Positions 34,478-43,416 of a DNA stretch of 64,000 nt are shown here, piece after piece. Origin of the DNA: Parabacteroides faecis (GTDB lineage: Bacteria > Bacteroidota > Bacteroidia > Bacteroidales > Tannerellaceae); contig NZ_BMPB01000008.1 of the NCBI RefSeq assembly GCF_014647375.1, positions 248,001 to 312,000 of the forward strand, given 5' to 3'. Position numbers and translations under genes: made by a program. Under the pieces are notes generated by a model. It had not been told where the DNA came from, ran no database searches, and worked only from the letters and a program-made list of their open reading frames with translations. Within the stretch, counting starts at the first letter, position 1. Each line of letters opens with the position of its first letter.

Positions 34478-35404
34478 ATGAGATCGTTTCTTTATTGTGA
34501 AGCCGGCTTTGTGGAAAAAGACAAGTGGCTTCCCGACTGCTGGGTAAATGTAGAATGCCCTACCCCCGAAGATATCCAATACCTTTTAAACCAATTTCAC
34601 GTACCCCAATCATTCTTGAGCGATATCGAAGATACCGACGAACGTCCGCGTATCGAGTATGAAGGGAACTGGTTGCTGACAATCCTGCGTATCCCGGTAC
34701 AGAGCACCGAAAGCGGTATTCCTTTTACAACTGTCCCGATCGGCATCATCACGAATAACGAGATCATTATCTCCGTCTGTTATCATAAGACGGAGTTATT
34801 GCCCGATTTCATTCGTTACAGCCGGCGTAAGGAGCTCGTCGTACGTCATAAATACGACCTGATCCTGCGACTGATCCATTCGTCTGCCGTCTGGTTCCTG
34901 AAATATCTGAAACAGATCAACAACGAAGTGGCACGTGCCGAAAAAGCGTTGGAGAAAAGTATCCGTAACGAAGACCTGCTGCGGTTGATGAAGCTGGAGA
35001 AAAGTATGGTTTATTTCAATACGTCCATCCGTGGAAATGAAGTGATGCTCTCGAAGCTGCAAAGTATTTTCCAGGAGCCGATGTATATGGATGCCGAACT
35101 GGTGGAAGATGTGGAAACCGAATTGAAGCAGGCGCATCTCACAGTGAACATCTACAGCGATATCCTTACCGGAACGATGGATGCCTTCGCCTCCATCATC
35201 TCCAACAATGTGAACACCATCATGAAACGCATGACCTCCATATCGATCATCCTGATGGTTCCGACACTGATAGCCAGCTTCTACGGCATGAATGTGATCA
35301 ACTATGTAGAAGAACTACCGCACGGATTTGTCGTGATCGTACTCTTTTCCATCACCTTGTCGGCACTGGCATTCTTCATCTTCAGGAGGATCAAGTGGTT
35401 CTGA
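34478..35404 (+). CDS. corA: CorA-family divalent cation (Mg2+) transporter
   Basis: 308 aa. Soluble N-terminal alpha/beta funnel domain, long stalk helix (~190-250), two C-terminal membrane helices. The pore motif GMN is present (SFYGMNVINYVEELPHGF), followed by the last helix and a short basic end (FRRIKWF). A Mg2+ channel in the inner membrane; other divalent cations are possible. It has an uncommon leader (uORF plus hairpin). Confidence 0.9.
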   Translation: MRSFLYCEAGFVEKDKWLPDCWVNVECPTPEDIQYLLNQFHVPQSFLSDIEDTDERPRIEYEGNWLLTILRIPVQSTESGIPFTTVPIGIITNNEIIISVCYHKTELLPDFIRYSRRKELVVRHKYDLILRLIHSSAVWFLKYLKQINNEVARAEKALEKSIRNEDLLRLMKLEKSMVYFNTSIRGNEVMLSKLQSIFQEPMYMDAELVEDVETELKQAHLTVNIYSDILTGTMDAFASIISNNVNTIMKRMTSISIILMVPTLIASFYGMNVINYVEELPHGFVVIVLFSITLSALAFFIFRRIKWF

Positions 35405-35429
35405 TACATCTCCATCACAGATAAGATTA

Positions 35430-35460
35430 GGGGCTGCAGTAAGATATATACTACAGCCCC
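35430..35460. terminator. terminator between corA and the efflux operon
   Basis: GGGGCTG and CAGCCCC with an inner AGTA/TACT pairing and a 7-base loop, followed on the plus strand by GTTTCATTTGTTTG. It lies between convergent genes and probably serves both. Confidence 0.7.
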
Positions 35461-35488
35461 GTTTCATTTGTTTGACAGAAAAAGATAT

Positions 35489-36664
35489 TTAATGCTCCTT
35501 TGCCACATATATGCAAAGGAGAGAACATACGGCACAGACAACAAAGACGATCCCCGTCGAATGCATCAGGTTTCCCATGCCGACCAAAGGAGAAACAACC
35601 CCGCCGAAAGCGAAAGAAACCGATCCCAGCAATGCAGACGCACTCCCCGAATACATCCGTCCCTTATCCATAGCCAGTGTCGTGGAAGAAGTGAAGCAAA
35701 GCCCCAACGAAAAAAGAATGCAAAGCATAAACACCTCATACACCCAGAAACTGCATCCGGCAAACAAAGCAACCATCTCACACACGGAAAAAACCAGTAA
35801 CCCGATACTCCCGGCAAGCGTCCCGTTCTCCACCCGCTTAAATTTCACAGCCAACGCAGCTGCTATCACCACCGCCAGCGCATTAACCCCGAAACAGATA
35901 CTGAAATCGAGCGGTGTAAACCCATAATGTTCCTGCATAATGAACGGTGCAGAAGCAATATTGGCAAAGAGTGCAGCCTGGGCGAACCCAAGCTGCAACA
36001 TGTACCCCATGTAAGGACGGTTTCCAAATAAAGGTTTGAAGTTCCGGAAAGCATGTAGAAAACTGGATGAAACACGCCTTTCACGGGGTAATGACTCCTG
36101 ATAATAAAAAGCTGCGAATAAAATCAGCGTGCCGATCAATAGCAAAACGCCGAAAATACCTTTCCAACCGGCTATCCCCGTCATTGCACCACCAACGACC
36201 GGTGCGAGTACGGGTGCCACCCCATTGATCGAACCGATAACCGCCAACATCTTCGCCAGTTCATGCCCTTCGAACATATCCGTAGAAACAGAACGCGAAA
36301 TAACAATCCCTCCCGACGCAGCAATGCCTTGCAGTAACCGGAAAGCAACGAACTGATATATATCGGATGAATATATACACCAGAAAGTAGCTACGATAAA
36401 GAGCAGAAGCGACCACAACAACACGATCTTCCGCCCGTATTTATCGCTCAAAGGACCAAAAAACAACTGCCCTACCGCCAACCCGATCATACAGGATGTC
36501 AGACTCAGCTGCACCATCGACGAAGAGGTTCCGAACCATTCGGCCATCGACGGAAAAGACGGCAGATACATATCGGTAGCGAACGGCCCGAAAGCCGTCA
36601 GCATACCGAGGAATAATAACAAGAAAACTTTATAGTTTATTCTATTTTGAACCAGGACTCTCAT
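35489..36664 (-). CDS. Bcr/CflA-type MFS multidrug efflux transporter
   Basis: 391 aa from the ATG at 36664, which overlaps the stop of the outer-membrane factor gene by 4 bases; the frame is open from a TTG at 36670. Twelve membrane helices expected. The signature FATDMYLPSFPSM in TM1, FGPLSDKYGRKIVLL and RLLQGIAASGGIVISRSVS match drug:H+ antiporters of the Bcr/CflA group. It is the fourth gene of an RND efflux operon, an uncommon arrangement. Confidence 0.88.
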   Translation of the reverse strand: MRVLVQNRINYKVFLLLFLGMLTAFGPFATDMYLPSFPSMAEWFGTSSSMVQLSLTSCMIGLAVGQLFFGPLSDKYGRKIVLLWSLLLFIVATFWCIYSSDIYQFVAFRLLQGIAASGGIVISRSVSTDMFEGHELAKMLAVIGSINGVAPVLAPVVGGAMTGIAGWKGIFGVLLLIGTLILFAAFYYQESLPRERRVSSSFLHAFRNFKPLFGNRPYMGYMLQLGFAQAALFANIASAPFIMQEHYGFTPLDFSICFGVNALAVVIAAALAVKFKRVENGTLAGSIGLLVFSVCEMVALFAGCSFWVYEVFMLCILFSLGLCFTSSTTLAMDKGRMYSGSASALLGSVSFAFGGVVSPLVGMGNLMHSTGIVFVVCAVCSLLCIYVAKEH

Positions 36665-38031
36665 TCGCAACCTCCTCCTAACGCATTATATAGACTAACA
36701 ACAGATTGTAACTGTGAAAAACGATCGGAAACCATATTCAGACGGGCACTCAACAGCGACTGCCGTGCGGTAAGCAACTCCAGATAAGTTGCATTCCCTG
36801 TCCGGTACAGCGATTCGGATGTTTGTACCGTACGTTCCAACTCTTTGCATTGCCGTTGATGGCTGTCGAGTGTCCGCTTCACCGATTCTACGGCATACAG
36901 CGCATTATTCACCTCCTGCCCGGCATCCAGCAAAGCCTGTTTATAATTAAGCTGCGCGATCTGTTCTTCATCTTTCGATACACGAAGATTCGAGATCAGC
37001 TTCCCCCTATTGAATATAGGCTGTGTCAGCGAACCGATAGCCGATAGTATCCATCCGCCGGGATTTGTCACTACCTGCCCCAACGAATTGGTCCAGCCCA
37101 CACTTCCCGTCAGTGTCAGATTCGGATAAAAGGCAGCCCGAGACTGGTTCGTGGCATAGTAAGCATTCGCCAGTTCCATTTCAGCCTGTACCACATCCGG
37201 ACGTTTGGACAACAAGCGGAGAGGAACACCGGCATTAACCTCCTCCGGCAAGGTCTGTTCCGCCAGCGTACTCCGGGAGATGGATTGCGAAGTCATCCCT
37301 AACAGCGTACAAAGCGTATTCTCTGCCTCACGCTGCTGTCTCAATAAGTCGTTATGAGTAGCTTCCAGCTCACACAGACTGGCACGCGCCTGTGTTACGG
37401 CATTCTCCGTCTCCTCGCCTACCCGTAGCTTTGCCTCCATAGTCCGCACCTGCTCATTCCAGATATCGAGCGTAGACTGGCTGATCCCGATCTGCTCATC
37501 CAACATCAACAAAGAATAGTAATTGTTGGCGACAGTCGCGATCAGTTCCGAACGAACCGCCTGCCGGTAAGCCTCCTGCTGTAAAAGAGTGGCCTGTGTC
37601 CCCTTCTTCGCATTACGCAGGCTACCGAACAGGTCGACTTCCCAACTGGCCTGCAAAGGCAACTCATACGTTTTCACACTCTTCGCTCCGTCCGTACGGC
37701 TGATAGTCCCTTGCGGCGACAAGGTCAGCGACGGAAGGAAAGAAAGACGGGCAGCCATCAACTGAGCTTTTGCCTCATCCACCCGCAGGAAAGCAACCTG
37801 CATATCCGTATTGTTCTCCAATCCGTAACGGATCAGGTTTTGCAATAACGAATCCTGAAACATCTCTTCCCAGGGAAGATCCCCCAGCGTCAGGGAATCT
37901 TCCCCGACAGCCGGGTTATCACGGTACAGGCTGTCGACCGGCAGATTGTCCGGCCGGTGATAATTCCGGTAAACCGAACAACTGCTCAGCAAAGCCGTAC
38001 ATATTATAATACTATATATGATCTTTTTCAT
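36661..38031 (-). CDS. outer-membrane efflux factor (OprM/NodT family)
   Basis: 456 aa. Lipobox LLSSC (SVYRNYHRPDNLPVDSLY follows). The internal twofold repeat of TolC-like proteins is visible: LIRYGLENNTDMQVAFLRVDEA and VANNYYSLLMLDEQIGISQ in half one, LLSKRPDVVQAEMELANAYY and QPIFNRGKLISNLR in half two. It is the exit duct for the RND pump encoded upstream and overlaps that gene's stop by 4 bases. Confidence 0.92.
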   Translation of the reverse strand: MKKIIYSIIICTALLSSCSVYRNYHRPDNLPVDSLYRDNPAVGEDSLTLGDLPWEEMFQDSLLQNLIRYGLENNTDMQVAFLRVDEAKAQLMAARLSFLPSLTLSPQGTISRTDGAKSVKTYELPLQASWEVDLFGSLRNAKKGTQATLLQQEAYRQAVRSELIATVANNYYSLLMLDEQIGISQSTLDIWNEQVRTMEAKLRVGEETENAVTQARASLCELEATHNDLLRQQREAENTLCTLLGMTSQSISRSTLAEQTLPEEVNAGVPLRLLSKRPDVVQAEMELANAYYATNQSRAAFYPNLTLTGSVGWTNSLGQVVTNPGGWILSAIGSLTQPIFNRGKLISNLRVSKDEEQIAQLNYKQALLDAGQEVNNALYAVESVKRTLDSHQRQCKELERTVQTSESLYRTGNATYLELLTARQSLLSARLNMVSDRFSQLQSVVSLYNALGGGCE

Positions 38032-41000
38032 TTTCTATCTTCTTTTCGTTTACCCATCACCCGCTCTTCAATATATTGGAATACGATAAAGAAAGCAGGC
38101 GTCACAAATAATAAAGCAACGGTTCCGATAACCATCCCTCCGACCGTTCCCACACCCAGCGAACGGTTACCATTGGCCCCCACACCCGAAGCAACCATCA
38201 GCGGTAACAAACCGAACACCATCGTCAACGCCGTCATAAGGATCGGACGCAGGCGGACAGAAGCTGCAGCCATCGCCGCCTGTGTCAACGACATACCGGC
38301 CTGACGGCGTTCCGTAGCATATTCCGTCAACAAAATAGCCGTCTTTGAAAGTAATCCGATCAGCATGATCAACCCCGTTTGCAGATAAATATTATTCTCT
38401 ATCCCCCACATCCGGGCAAACAGGAAACTACCCATCAAGCCGAAAGGAACGGATAAGATGACAGCCATCGGAATAAACAAACTCTCATACAGGGCACAAA
38501 GTATCAGGTAAATGAACAGGATACATACCCCGTAAATAATCACCGTATCATGCGAGTTCGCCATCTGTTCCTCTTCCCGCGTCATACCGGAAAATTCATA
38601 ACCATAACCAGTCGGCAATGTCTGGGCAGCCACTTCCGATACCGCATTGATCACATCACCCGAACTATATCCTTCGGCAGGCATCCCCTGTACATTGATG
38701 GATGAAAACATATTGAACCGTGTCAGCGACTCCGCCCCATATGTCTTGGTCAGTTTTACGAACTGGCTTACCGGAGCCATCCCATCGGTCGTCTTCACAA
38801 AGATATTGTTCAACGACTGCATATCTTTACGGTAATCGGACGGTGCCTGTACGATCACCCGGTATATCTTCGTAAAACGGTTGAAGTTAGAGGCATAAAT
38901 ACTCCCGAAATACCCGGACAACACCGATAATACCTGATCGGTCGATGTCCCTGCACGCTGGCATTGTGCCTCGTCTACATCCACCCGGTACTGTGGGAAG
39001 TTCTCACTGAAAGAGGTATAAGCCATCTGCACCTCCGGACGTTTATTCAGTGCTTCCAGAAAATCATTAGTCACATTGCTCAACGCCTCGATCCCTTTTC
39101 CCGAACGATCCTGCAGATAAAGCTCGAAACTGTTTCCCGTACCATATCCGGAAATCATCGGCGGGGAAAAGACAAATAGTTTCGCATTCTTGATATGTGC
39201 CGTACGTTTATAGATCTCGGCGGAAACAGCATCCACACTGTTCTCTTCACCCTGACGTTCATCCCAATGTTTCAACTTGATGATAAACATTCCGTGCGAA
39301 GCCCCGCTACCCGATCCCATACCGAAACCGGCTACCTTATTGAAATTGTCTATCTGGGGCAGATCCTTCAACTCTTTTTCCACCTCGTCCATGATACTAG
39401 CCGTTTCCGCCAGCGTACTTCCGGCAGGCGCATCCAGGCTGACAAAGATAGAACCTGTATCTTCCGAAGGAACCAACCCCGTCTTGGTAGTACTCATCAG
39501 ATAAAAAAGTGCAACGACAGCAATCCCCCAGGCACCCCAGGCCATCCATTTCCGCTTAACGAAGAACTTAACGCCACTCTTATATTTAAGAACCAGTTGT
39601 TTGAAAGCCGAATCGAAAGCCAAACGGAAACGGGTGGAAAACTCCGGCTTCTTACCATCCACCAGTATCTCGTTCGGTCGCAGGATCAGTGCACAGAGTG
39701 CCGGTGAAAGCGTCAACGCATTGATAGCCGAAATACCTACGGCAACGGCCATGGTTATACCGAACTGGGTATAAAACACCCCGGAAGTCCCTCCCATAAA
39801 AGAAACAGGGATAAACACCGCCATGAATACCAGTGTAGAAGTAACGATTGCAGAAGAGATGCCGCTCATCGCATCCACCGACGCTTTGTAAGGCGAACGA
39901 TACCCTTCATCGAACCGCACCTGCACCGCTTCCACCACGATAATGGCATCGTCCACAATCGTACCGATGGCAAGTACCAGCGCAAACAAGGTCAATAGGT
40001 TAATGGTAAATCCCGCAATATACAGGACGGCAAACGTACCGATCAGCGACACGAAGATACTGATGGTAGGGATCAGCGTAGAACGCGGATTCTGCAAAAA
40101 GACATACACCACCAGCACCACCAGGATAATCGCCTCCAGCAAGGTCTTTATCACCTCGTTGATGGAAGCGTCGAGGAAGTTCTTGGTACTCATCAGTTCC
40201 ACCACTTCCACATCTTCCGGCAGGCTTCCTTTCAGTTCTTCCAGATACTTATCTATTTCCTGGATGATTTCATTCGCATTCGTACCGGCGGTCTGGTTGA
40301 TCATACAGGTACTTCCCGGCGCACCGTTCACCGTACCGGTATAGGAATAGCTTTGCGCTCCCAGCTCCACCGTGGCAATATCTTTCAGGCGAAGTACACG
40401 CCCGTCGTCATAAGCACGGATCACGATCTCCTCGAACTCCTGCTCCTTTTCCAACCGTCCGCGATATTTCAGCGTATATTGATAGACATTCTTGGAGTCC
40501 TCGCCGATAGCCCCCGTGGAGGCTTCTATATTCTGGCTGGAAAGTGCTGTTTCCACATCGCTCGGTTCCAGTTCGTACTGCGCCATCACATCCGGCTTCA
40601 ACCAGATACGCATCGCATAGTCCCCTCCCATCACATTCACTTCACCGACACCGGAGATACGTTGTATCTGGGGTTTCACATTAATGCTCAGGTAATTGGT
40701 CAGGAAGGTCTCGTCGTATGTACCGTTCGGACTGTACAAACCGAAAATCTTCAGCATACTGCTCTGCCGCTTCATCGTTGTCACACCGACTTTGGTCACC
40801 TCTGCCGGTAACAGGGATGTGGCGGTAGATACTTTATTCTGTACATTCACGGCAGCCATATCCGCATCGCTACCCTGTTTAAAATAAACCGTGATCTCCG
40901 CGCTACCGGTATTGCTGGCGGTAGAAGTCATATAGGTCATATTCTCCACCCCGTTGATCGCCTCTTCCAGCGGGACGATCACACTCTTCTGTACTGCTTC

Positions 41001-41165
41001 CGCATTAGCTCCGCTATAAGTGGTAGACACACGGATCGTAGGCGGTGCGATGTCCGGATACTGTTCCACAGACAAAGCATACAGCCCGATCAATCCGGCC
41101 ACCGTGATAACGACCGAAATAACCATCGATAAAATCGGCCGGTCTATAAATTGTTGTAGTTTCAT
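38028..41165 (-). CDS. RND multidrug efflux permease (AcrB/HAE1 type)
   Basis: 1045 aa, typical AcrB length. MKLQQFIDRPILSMVISVVI at TM1, the porter domain with VQKSVIVPLEEAINGVENM, and in TM4 the proton-relay pair in LVLAIGTIVDDAIIVVEAVQ. The GxxG-rich C-terminal half is intact, with FVTPAFFIVFQYIEERV at the end. Proton-driven tripartite export of drugs or toxic molecules in the inner membrane. Confidence 0.95.
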   Translation of the reverse strand: MKLQQFIDRPILSMVISVVITVAGLIGLYALSVEQYPDIAPPTIRVSTTYSGANAEAVQKSVIVPLEEAINGVENMTYMTSTASNTGSAEITVYFKQGSDADMAAVNVQNKVSTATSLLPAEVTKVGVTTMKRQSSMLKIFGLYSPNGTYDETFLTNYLSINVKPQIQRISGVGEVNVMGGDYAMRIWLKPDVMAQYELEPSDVETALSSQNIEASTGAIGEDSKNVYQYTLKYRGRLEKEQEFEEIVIRAYDDGRVLRLKDIATVELGAQSYSYTGTVNGAPGSTCMINQTAGTNANEIIQEIDKYLEELKGSLPEDVEVVELMSTKNFLDASINEVIKTLLEAIILVVLVVYVFLQNPRSTLIPTISIFVSLIGTFAVLYIAGFTINLLTLFALVLAIGTIVDDAIIVVEAVQVRFDEGYRSPYKASVDAMSGISSAIVTSTLVFMAVFIPVSFMGGTSGVFYTQFGITMAVAVGISAINALTLSPALCALILRPNEILVDGKKPEFSTRFRLAFDSAFKQLVLKYKSGVKFFVKRKWMAWGAWGIAVVALFYLMSTTKTGLVPSEDTGSIFVSLDAPAGSTLAETASIMDEVEKELKDLPQIDNFNKVAGFGMGSGSGASHGMFIIKLKHWDERQGEENSVDAVSAEIYKRTAHIKNAKLFVFSPPMISGYGTGNSFELYLQDRSGKGIEALSNVTNDFLEALNKRPEVQMAYTSFSENFPQYRVDVDEAQCQRAGTSTDQVLSVLSGYFGSIYASNFNRFTKIYRVIVQAPSDYRKDMQSLNNIFVKTTDGMAPVSQFVKLTKTYGAESLTRFNMFSSINVQGMPAEGYSSGDVINAVSEVAAQTLPTGYGYEFSGMTREEEQMANSHDTVIIYGVCILFIYLILCALYESLFIPMAVILSVPFGLMGSFLFARMWGIENNIYLQTGLIMLIGLLSKTAILLTEYATERRQAGMSLTQAAMAAASVRLRPILMTALTMVFGLLPLMVASGVGANGNRSLGVGTVGGMVIGTVALLFVTPAFFIVFQYIEERVMGKRKEDRK

Positions 41166-41167
41166 AG

Positions 41168-42280
41168 TCAGTTCTCCTCTGTTTTAGTACCCGACACGAC
41201 TGTACCGTCTTTCAACAAGCCGGCACCTTCCGATACGATCACGTCACCGGCCTTCAGTCCGTCCTCCACAATATACTCTTTACCGTCATTGACCTCAAAC
41301 ACCCGGATAGGTGTCGACACCGCTTTACCGTCCACCACCTTATAAGCGAAAATACGGTTCTGTATCTCGTAAGTACCGCCCTGAGGAATCACGATACATT
41401 CCTCCCGATCGTAAGGCACGATCACATTGGCCGAACCTCCGCTCATCAGACGCTTTCCCTCATTGCCGAATACCGCACGCATACTGACAGTCCCGGTCGT
41501 CTTGTCTATAATCCCGCTGATCACATCCACTTTTCCCTTCTGCTCATAGACCGTTCCGTCATTCAGCTCCAGAGAAACTTCCGGGAACGACTCCAACGCC
41601 TTATCCAGCGAACCATATTGGGCGGTCAGTGAAAGAACCTGTTTTTCCGTCAGCGAAAAATAAACATACATATCCGAATTGTCCGATACACGGATCAAGG
41701 GATCGGTCATCGAAGCACTCACCAGCGCCCCGATACGGTAAGAGGTCATACCGGCAAACCCATCCACCGGACTCTTCACCAGCGTATAAGACAAATTATT
41801 CTCCGCATCCCGCTTTTCCGCCTGTGCCTGAAGCAAAGCAGCCTTGGCACTCTTATAAGAATTTTGTGCCGTACGAAGTTCGAAATCGGAAATCACACGA
41901 TCCTCATACAGCAACTGTTTTCCTTCCAGCGTCTGTTTGGCAGTTGCCTCATTCGCCTCTGCCGTAGCCACAGCCGCTTCCGCCTTCTGCAAGGCGGCTT
42001 CATAGGGAACCTGATCGATCACGAACAATACTTGTCCCTTTTGGACATGTGCCCCTTCTTCCACACACACCTGTGTGATCGTTCCTGAAACCTGCGGACG
42101 AACTTCCACATCCTGCTTTCCTTCTATCACTGCCGAATATTTGACAGACAACTGCCTGTTCTCCGGCTTCAAGGTCAATAAAGGGTAATTTTCACCTTCA
42201 ACCTGTTGTTGCTCCTGTTGTTTACAAGCCACAAACAGCAGCAAACCTAAACCAATCGTAATAACACTTCTTGCCTTCAT
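41168..42280 (-). CDS. RND efflux periplasmic adaptor (MFP)
   Basis: 370 aa from the ATG at 42280 (MKARSVITIGLGLLLFVAC, lipobox FVAC); the earlier reading from 42355 crosses the promoter. Lipoyl-like halves VEVRPQVSGTITQVCVEEGA and YTLVKSPVDGFAGMTSYRIG flank a helical hairpin (~100-170), followed by the beta-barrel and membrane-proximal domains. First gene of the operon, 2 bp before the permease. Confidence 0.92.
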   Translation of the reverse strand: MKARSVITIGLGLLLFVACKQQEQQQVEGENYPLLTLKPENRQLSVKYSAVIEGKQDVEVRPQVSGTITQVCVEEGAHVQKGQVLFVIDQVPYEAALQKAEAAVATAEANEATAKQTLEGKQLLYEDRVISDFELRTAQNSYKSAKAALLQAQAEKRDAENNLSYTLVKSPVDGFAGMTSYRIGALVSASMTDPLIRVSDNSDMYVYFSLTEKQVLSLTAQYGSLDKALESFPEVSLELNDGTVYEQKGKVDVISGIIDKTTGTVSMRAVFGNEGKRLMSGGSANVIVPYDREECIVIPQGGTYEIQNRIFAYKVVDGKAVSTPIRVFEVNDGKEYIVEDGLKAGDVIVSEGAGLLKDGTVVSGTKTEEN

Positions 42281-42306
42281 TTTCTTGCATTTGTTTTTCT
42301 CGAAGG

Positions 42307-42436
42307 CAAAAATAGAAGCTATCCTACAAGCGTCATTTGTACAATCCGCTCTCATATTTGTCCATTTTGCCCATCATTATATATTATTAGCAAAACGTTT
42401 GTCTATTTAGCGCATAGATTTGCTCATTTTAGACAT
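42307..42436. promoter_or_regulatory. divergent control region of the efflux operon with phased direct repeats
   Basis: A minus-strand -7 box TATTTTTG (42307-42314) serves the efflux operon; no TTG -33 stands at the right distance. Plus-strand direct repeats start at 42357 (TTTGTCCATTTTGCCCAT), 42398 (TTTGTCTATTTAGCGCAT) and 42419 (TTTGCTCATTTTAGACAT), with a weaker one at 42336. The starts are 21 bp apart, with one step left out (about 42378). This is the pattern of an AraC-type regulator bound on one helix face. TACATTCG near 42444 may be the -7 box of the AraC gene. Confidence 0.65.
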
Positions 42437-42466
42437 GATATAATTACATTCGCGAAAAAAACAGCC

Positions 42467-43354
42467 ATGAATCCACTAAGCCTGGAAGAACTATTCCCGA
42501 TGTTTCCGCCTGCCTGTGTTTTAACCGACAGGGTGTTATTGGTTCCTTCATCCGAATTCGGACGGTTAAAGGAGCATTATATCGAACGTACCCGTGCCTT
42601 CATCCTGGTATGCAAAGGTTGCCTGGTACTGCAACTCAATGGAAGACGCTACGAAATGAGGGAACATACACTCCTGGATATGCTGGACGGGATCACCATC
42701 CAGATTCTCAATACCAGCACGGATATAAGAGCTTACTGCCTGTTCATCAACTACAAGTTTGCCAGTGAATCCCTGAAGAACCTGAAGCCCGGACCACTGA
42801 CTTATATGTTGGACATCATGGACGCTCCCATCCTCTCTTTCTCTCCCGAAGAGAACCATATTCTGGAAAACCAAATGCTTCTGCTCCAAGACTGCCTCCG
42901 GAATACAGACAACTATTACCGGACAGAGCTGGCCAGGACTTACTTCAAAAGTTTAATGCTGGAGCTGGGCAACCTGCTTTTCAAACACAGAGCACCAGCA
43001 GATGAGACCCCTTCCACGATCGAAAAGAAAGAACTGGTCATGCTGGATTTCATGAAACTGGTATGGCAGCACTTCAAGACAGAGCACAATGTGGATTTCT
43101 ATGCCGACAAACTCTGTATCTCGACCAAACACCTCTCACGAATCATCAAAGACCAAATGGGAAAGACACCTCATGCCGTCATCTCCGAAGAAATCTTCCA
43201 CATGGCTATGACCCTATTGGAAGACGACAGAATCCCGGTTCGCCAGATCGCAGAAATACTGCATTTTTCAGACCAGGCGGCTTTTTGTAAATTCTTCAAG
43301 AAATACAAGGACATATCACCGATGGCCTATAGAAAAAAAATAGCCACGGAATAA
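42467..43354 (+). CDS. AraC-family regulator of the efflux operon
   Basis: 295 aa. N-terminal cupin-like sensor (ERTRAFILVCKGCLVLQLNGR), linker of acidic helices (~120-190), C-terminal AraC HTH: NVDFYADKLCISTKHLSRIIKD and VRQIAEILHFSDQAAFCKFFKKYK. Divergent from the RND operon with 186 bp between, which contains phased repeats. It probably activates or represses the pump; ligand unknown. Confidence 0.88.
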   Translation: MNPLSLEELFPMFPPACVLTDRVLLVPSSEFGRLKEHYIERTRAFILVCKGCLVLQLNGRRYEMREHTLLDMLDGITIQILNTSTDIRAYCLFINYKFASESLKNLKPGPLTYMLDIMDAPILSFSPEENHILENQMLLLQDCLRNTDNYYRTELARTYFKSLMLELGNLLFKHRAPADETPSTIEKKELVMLDFMKLVWQHFKTEHNVDFYADKLCISTKHLSRIIKDQMGKTPHAVISEEIFHMAMTLLEDDRIPVRQIAEILHFSDQAAFCKFFKKYKDISPMAYRKKIATE

Positions 43355-43364
43355 ACCGTGGCTA
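43341..43364 (-). terminator. terminator of the second fimbrial operon
   Basis: TAGCCACGG and CCGTGGCTA pair perfectly around AATAAA. On the minus strand eight T follow. The hairpin overlaps the last codons and stop of the plus-strand AraC gene, so it is coding and regulatory at once. Confidence 0.85.
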
Positions 43365-43416
43365 CCTGGCCTGTTTTCATAGAAACAATCACTGTCTCCT
43401 GAACAACAATATATAC

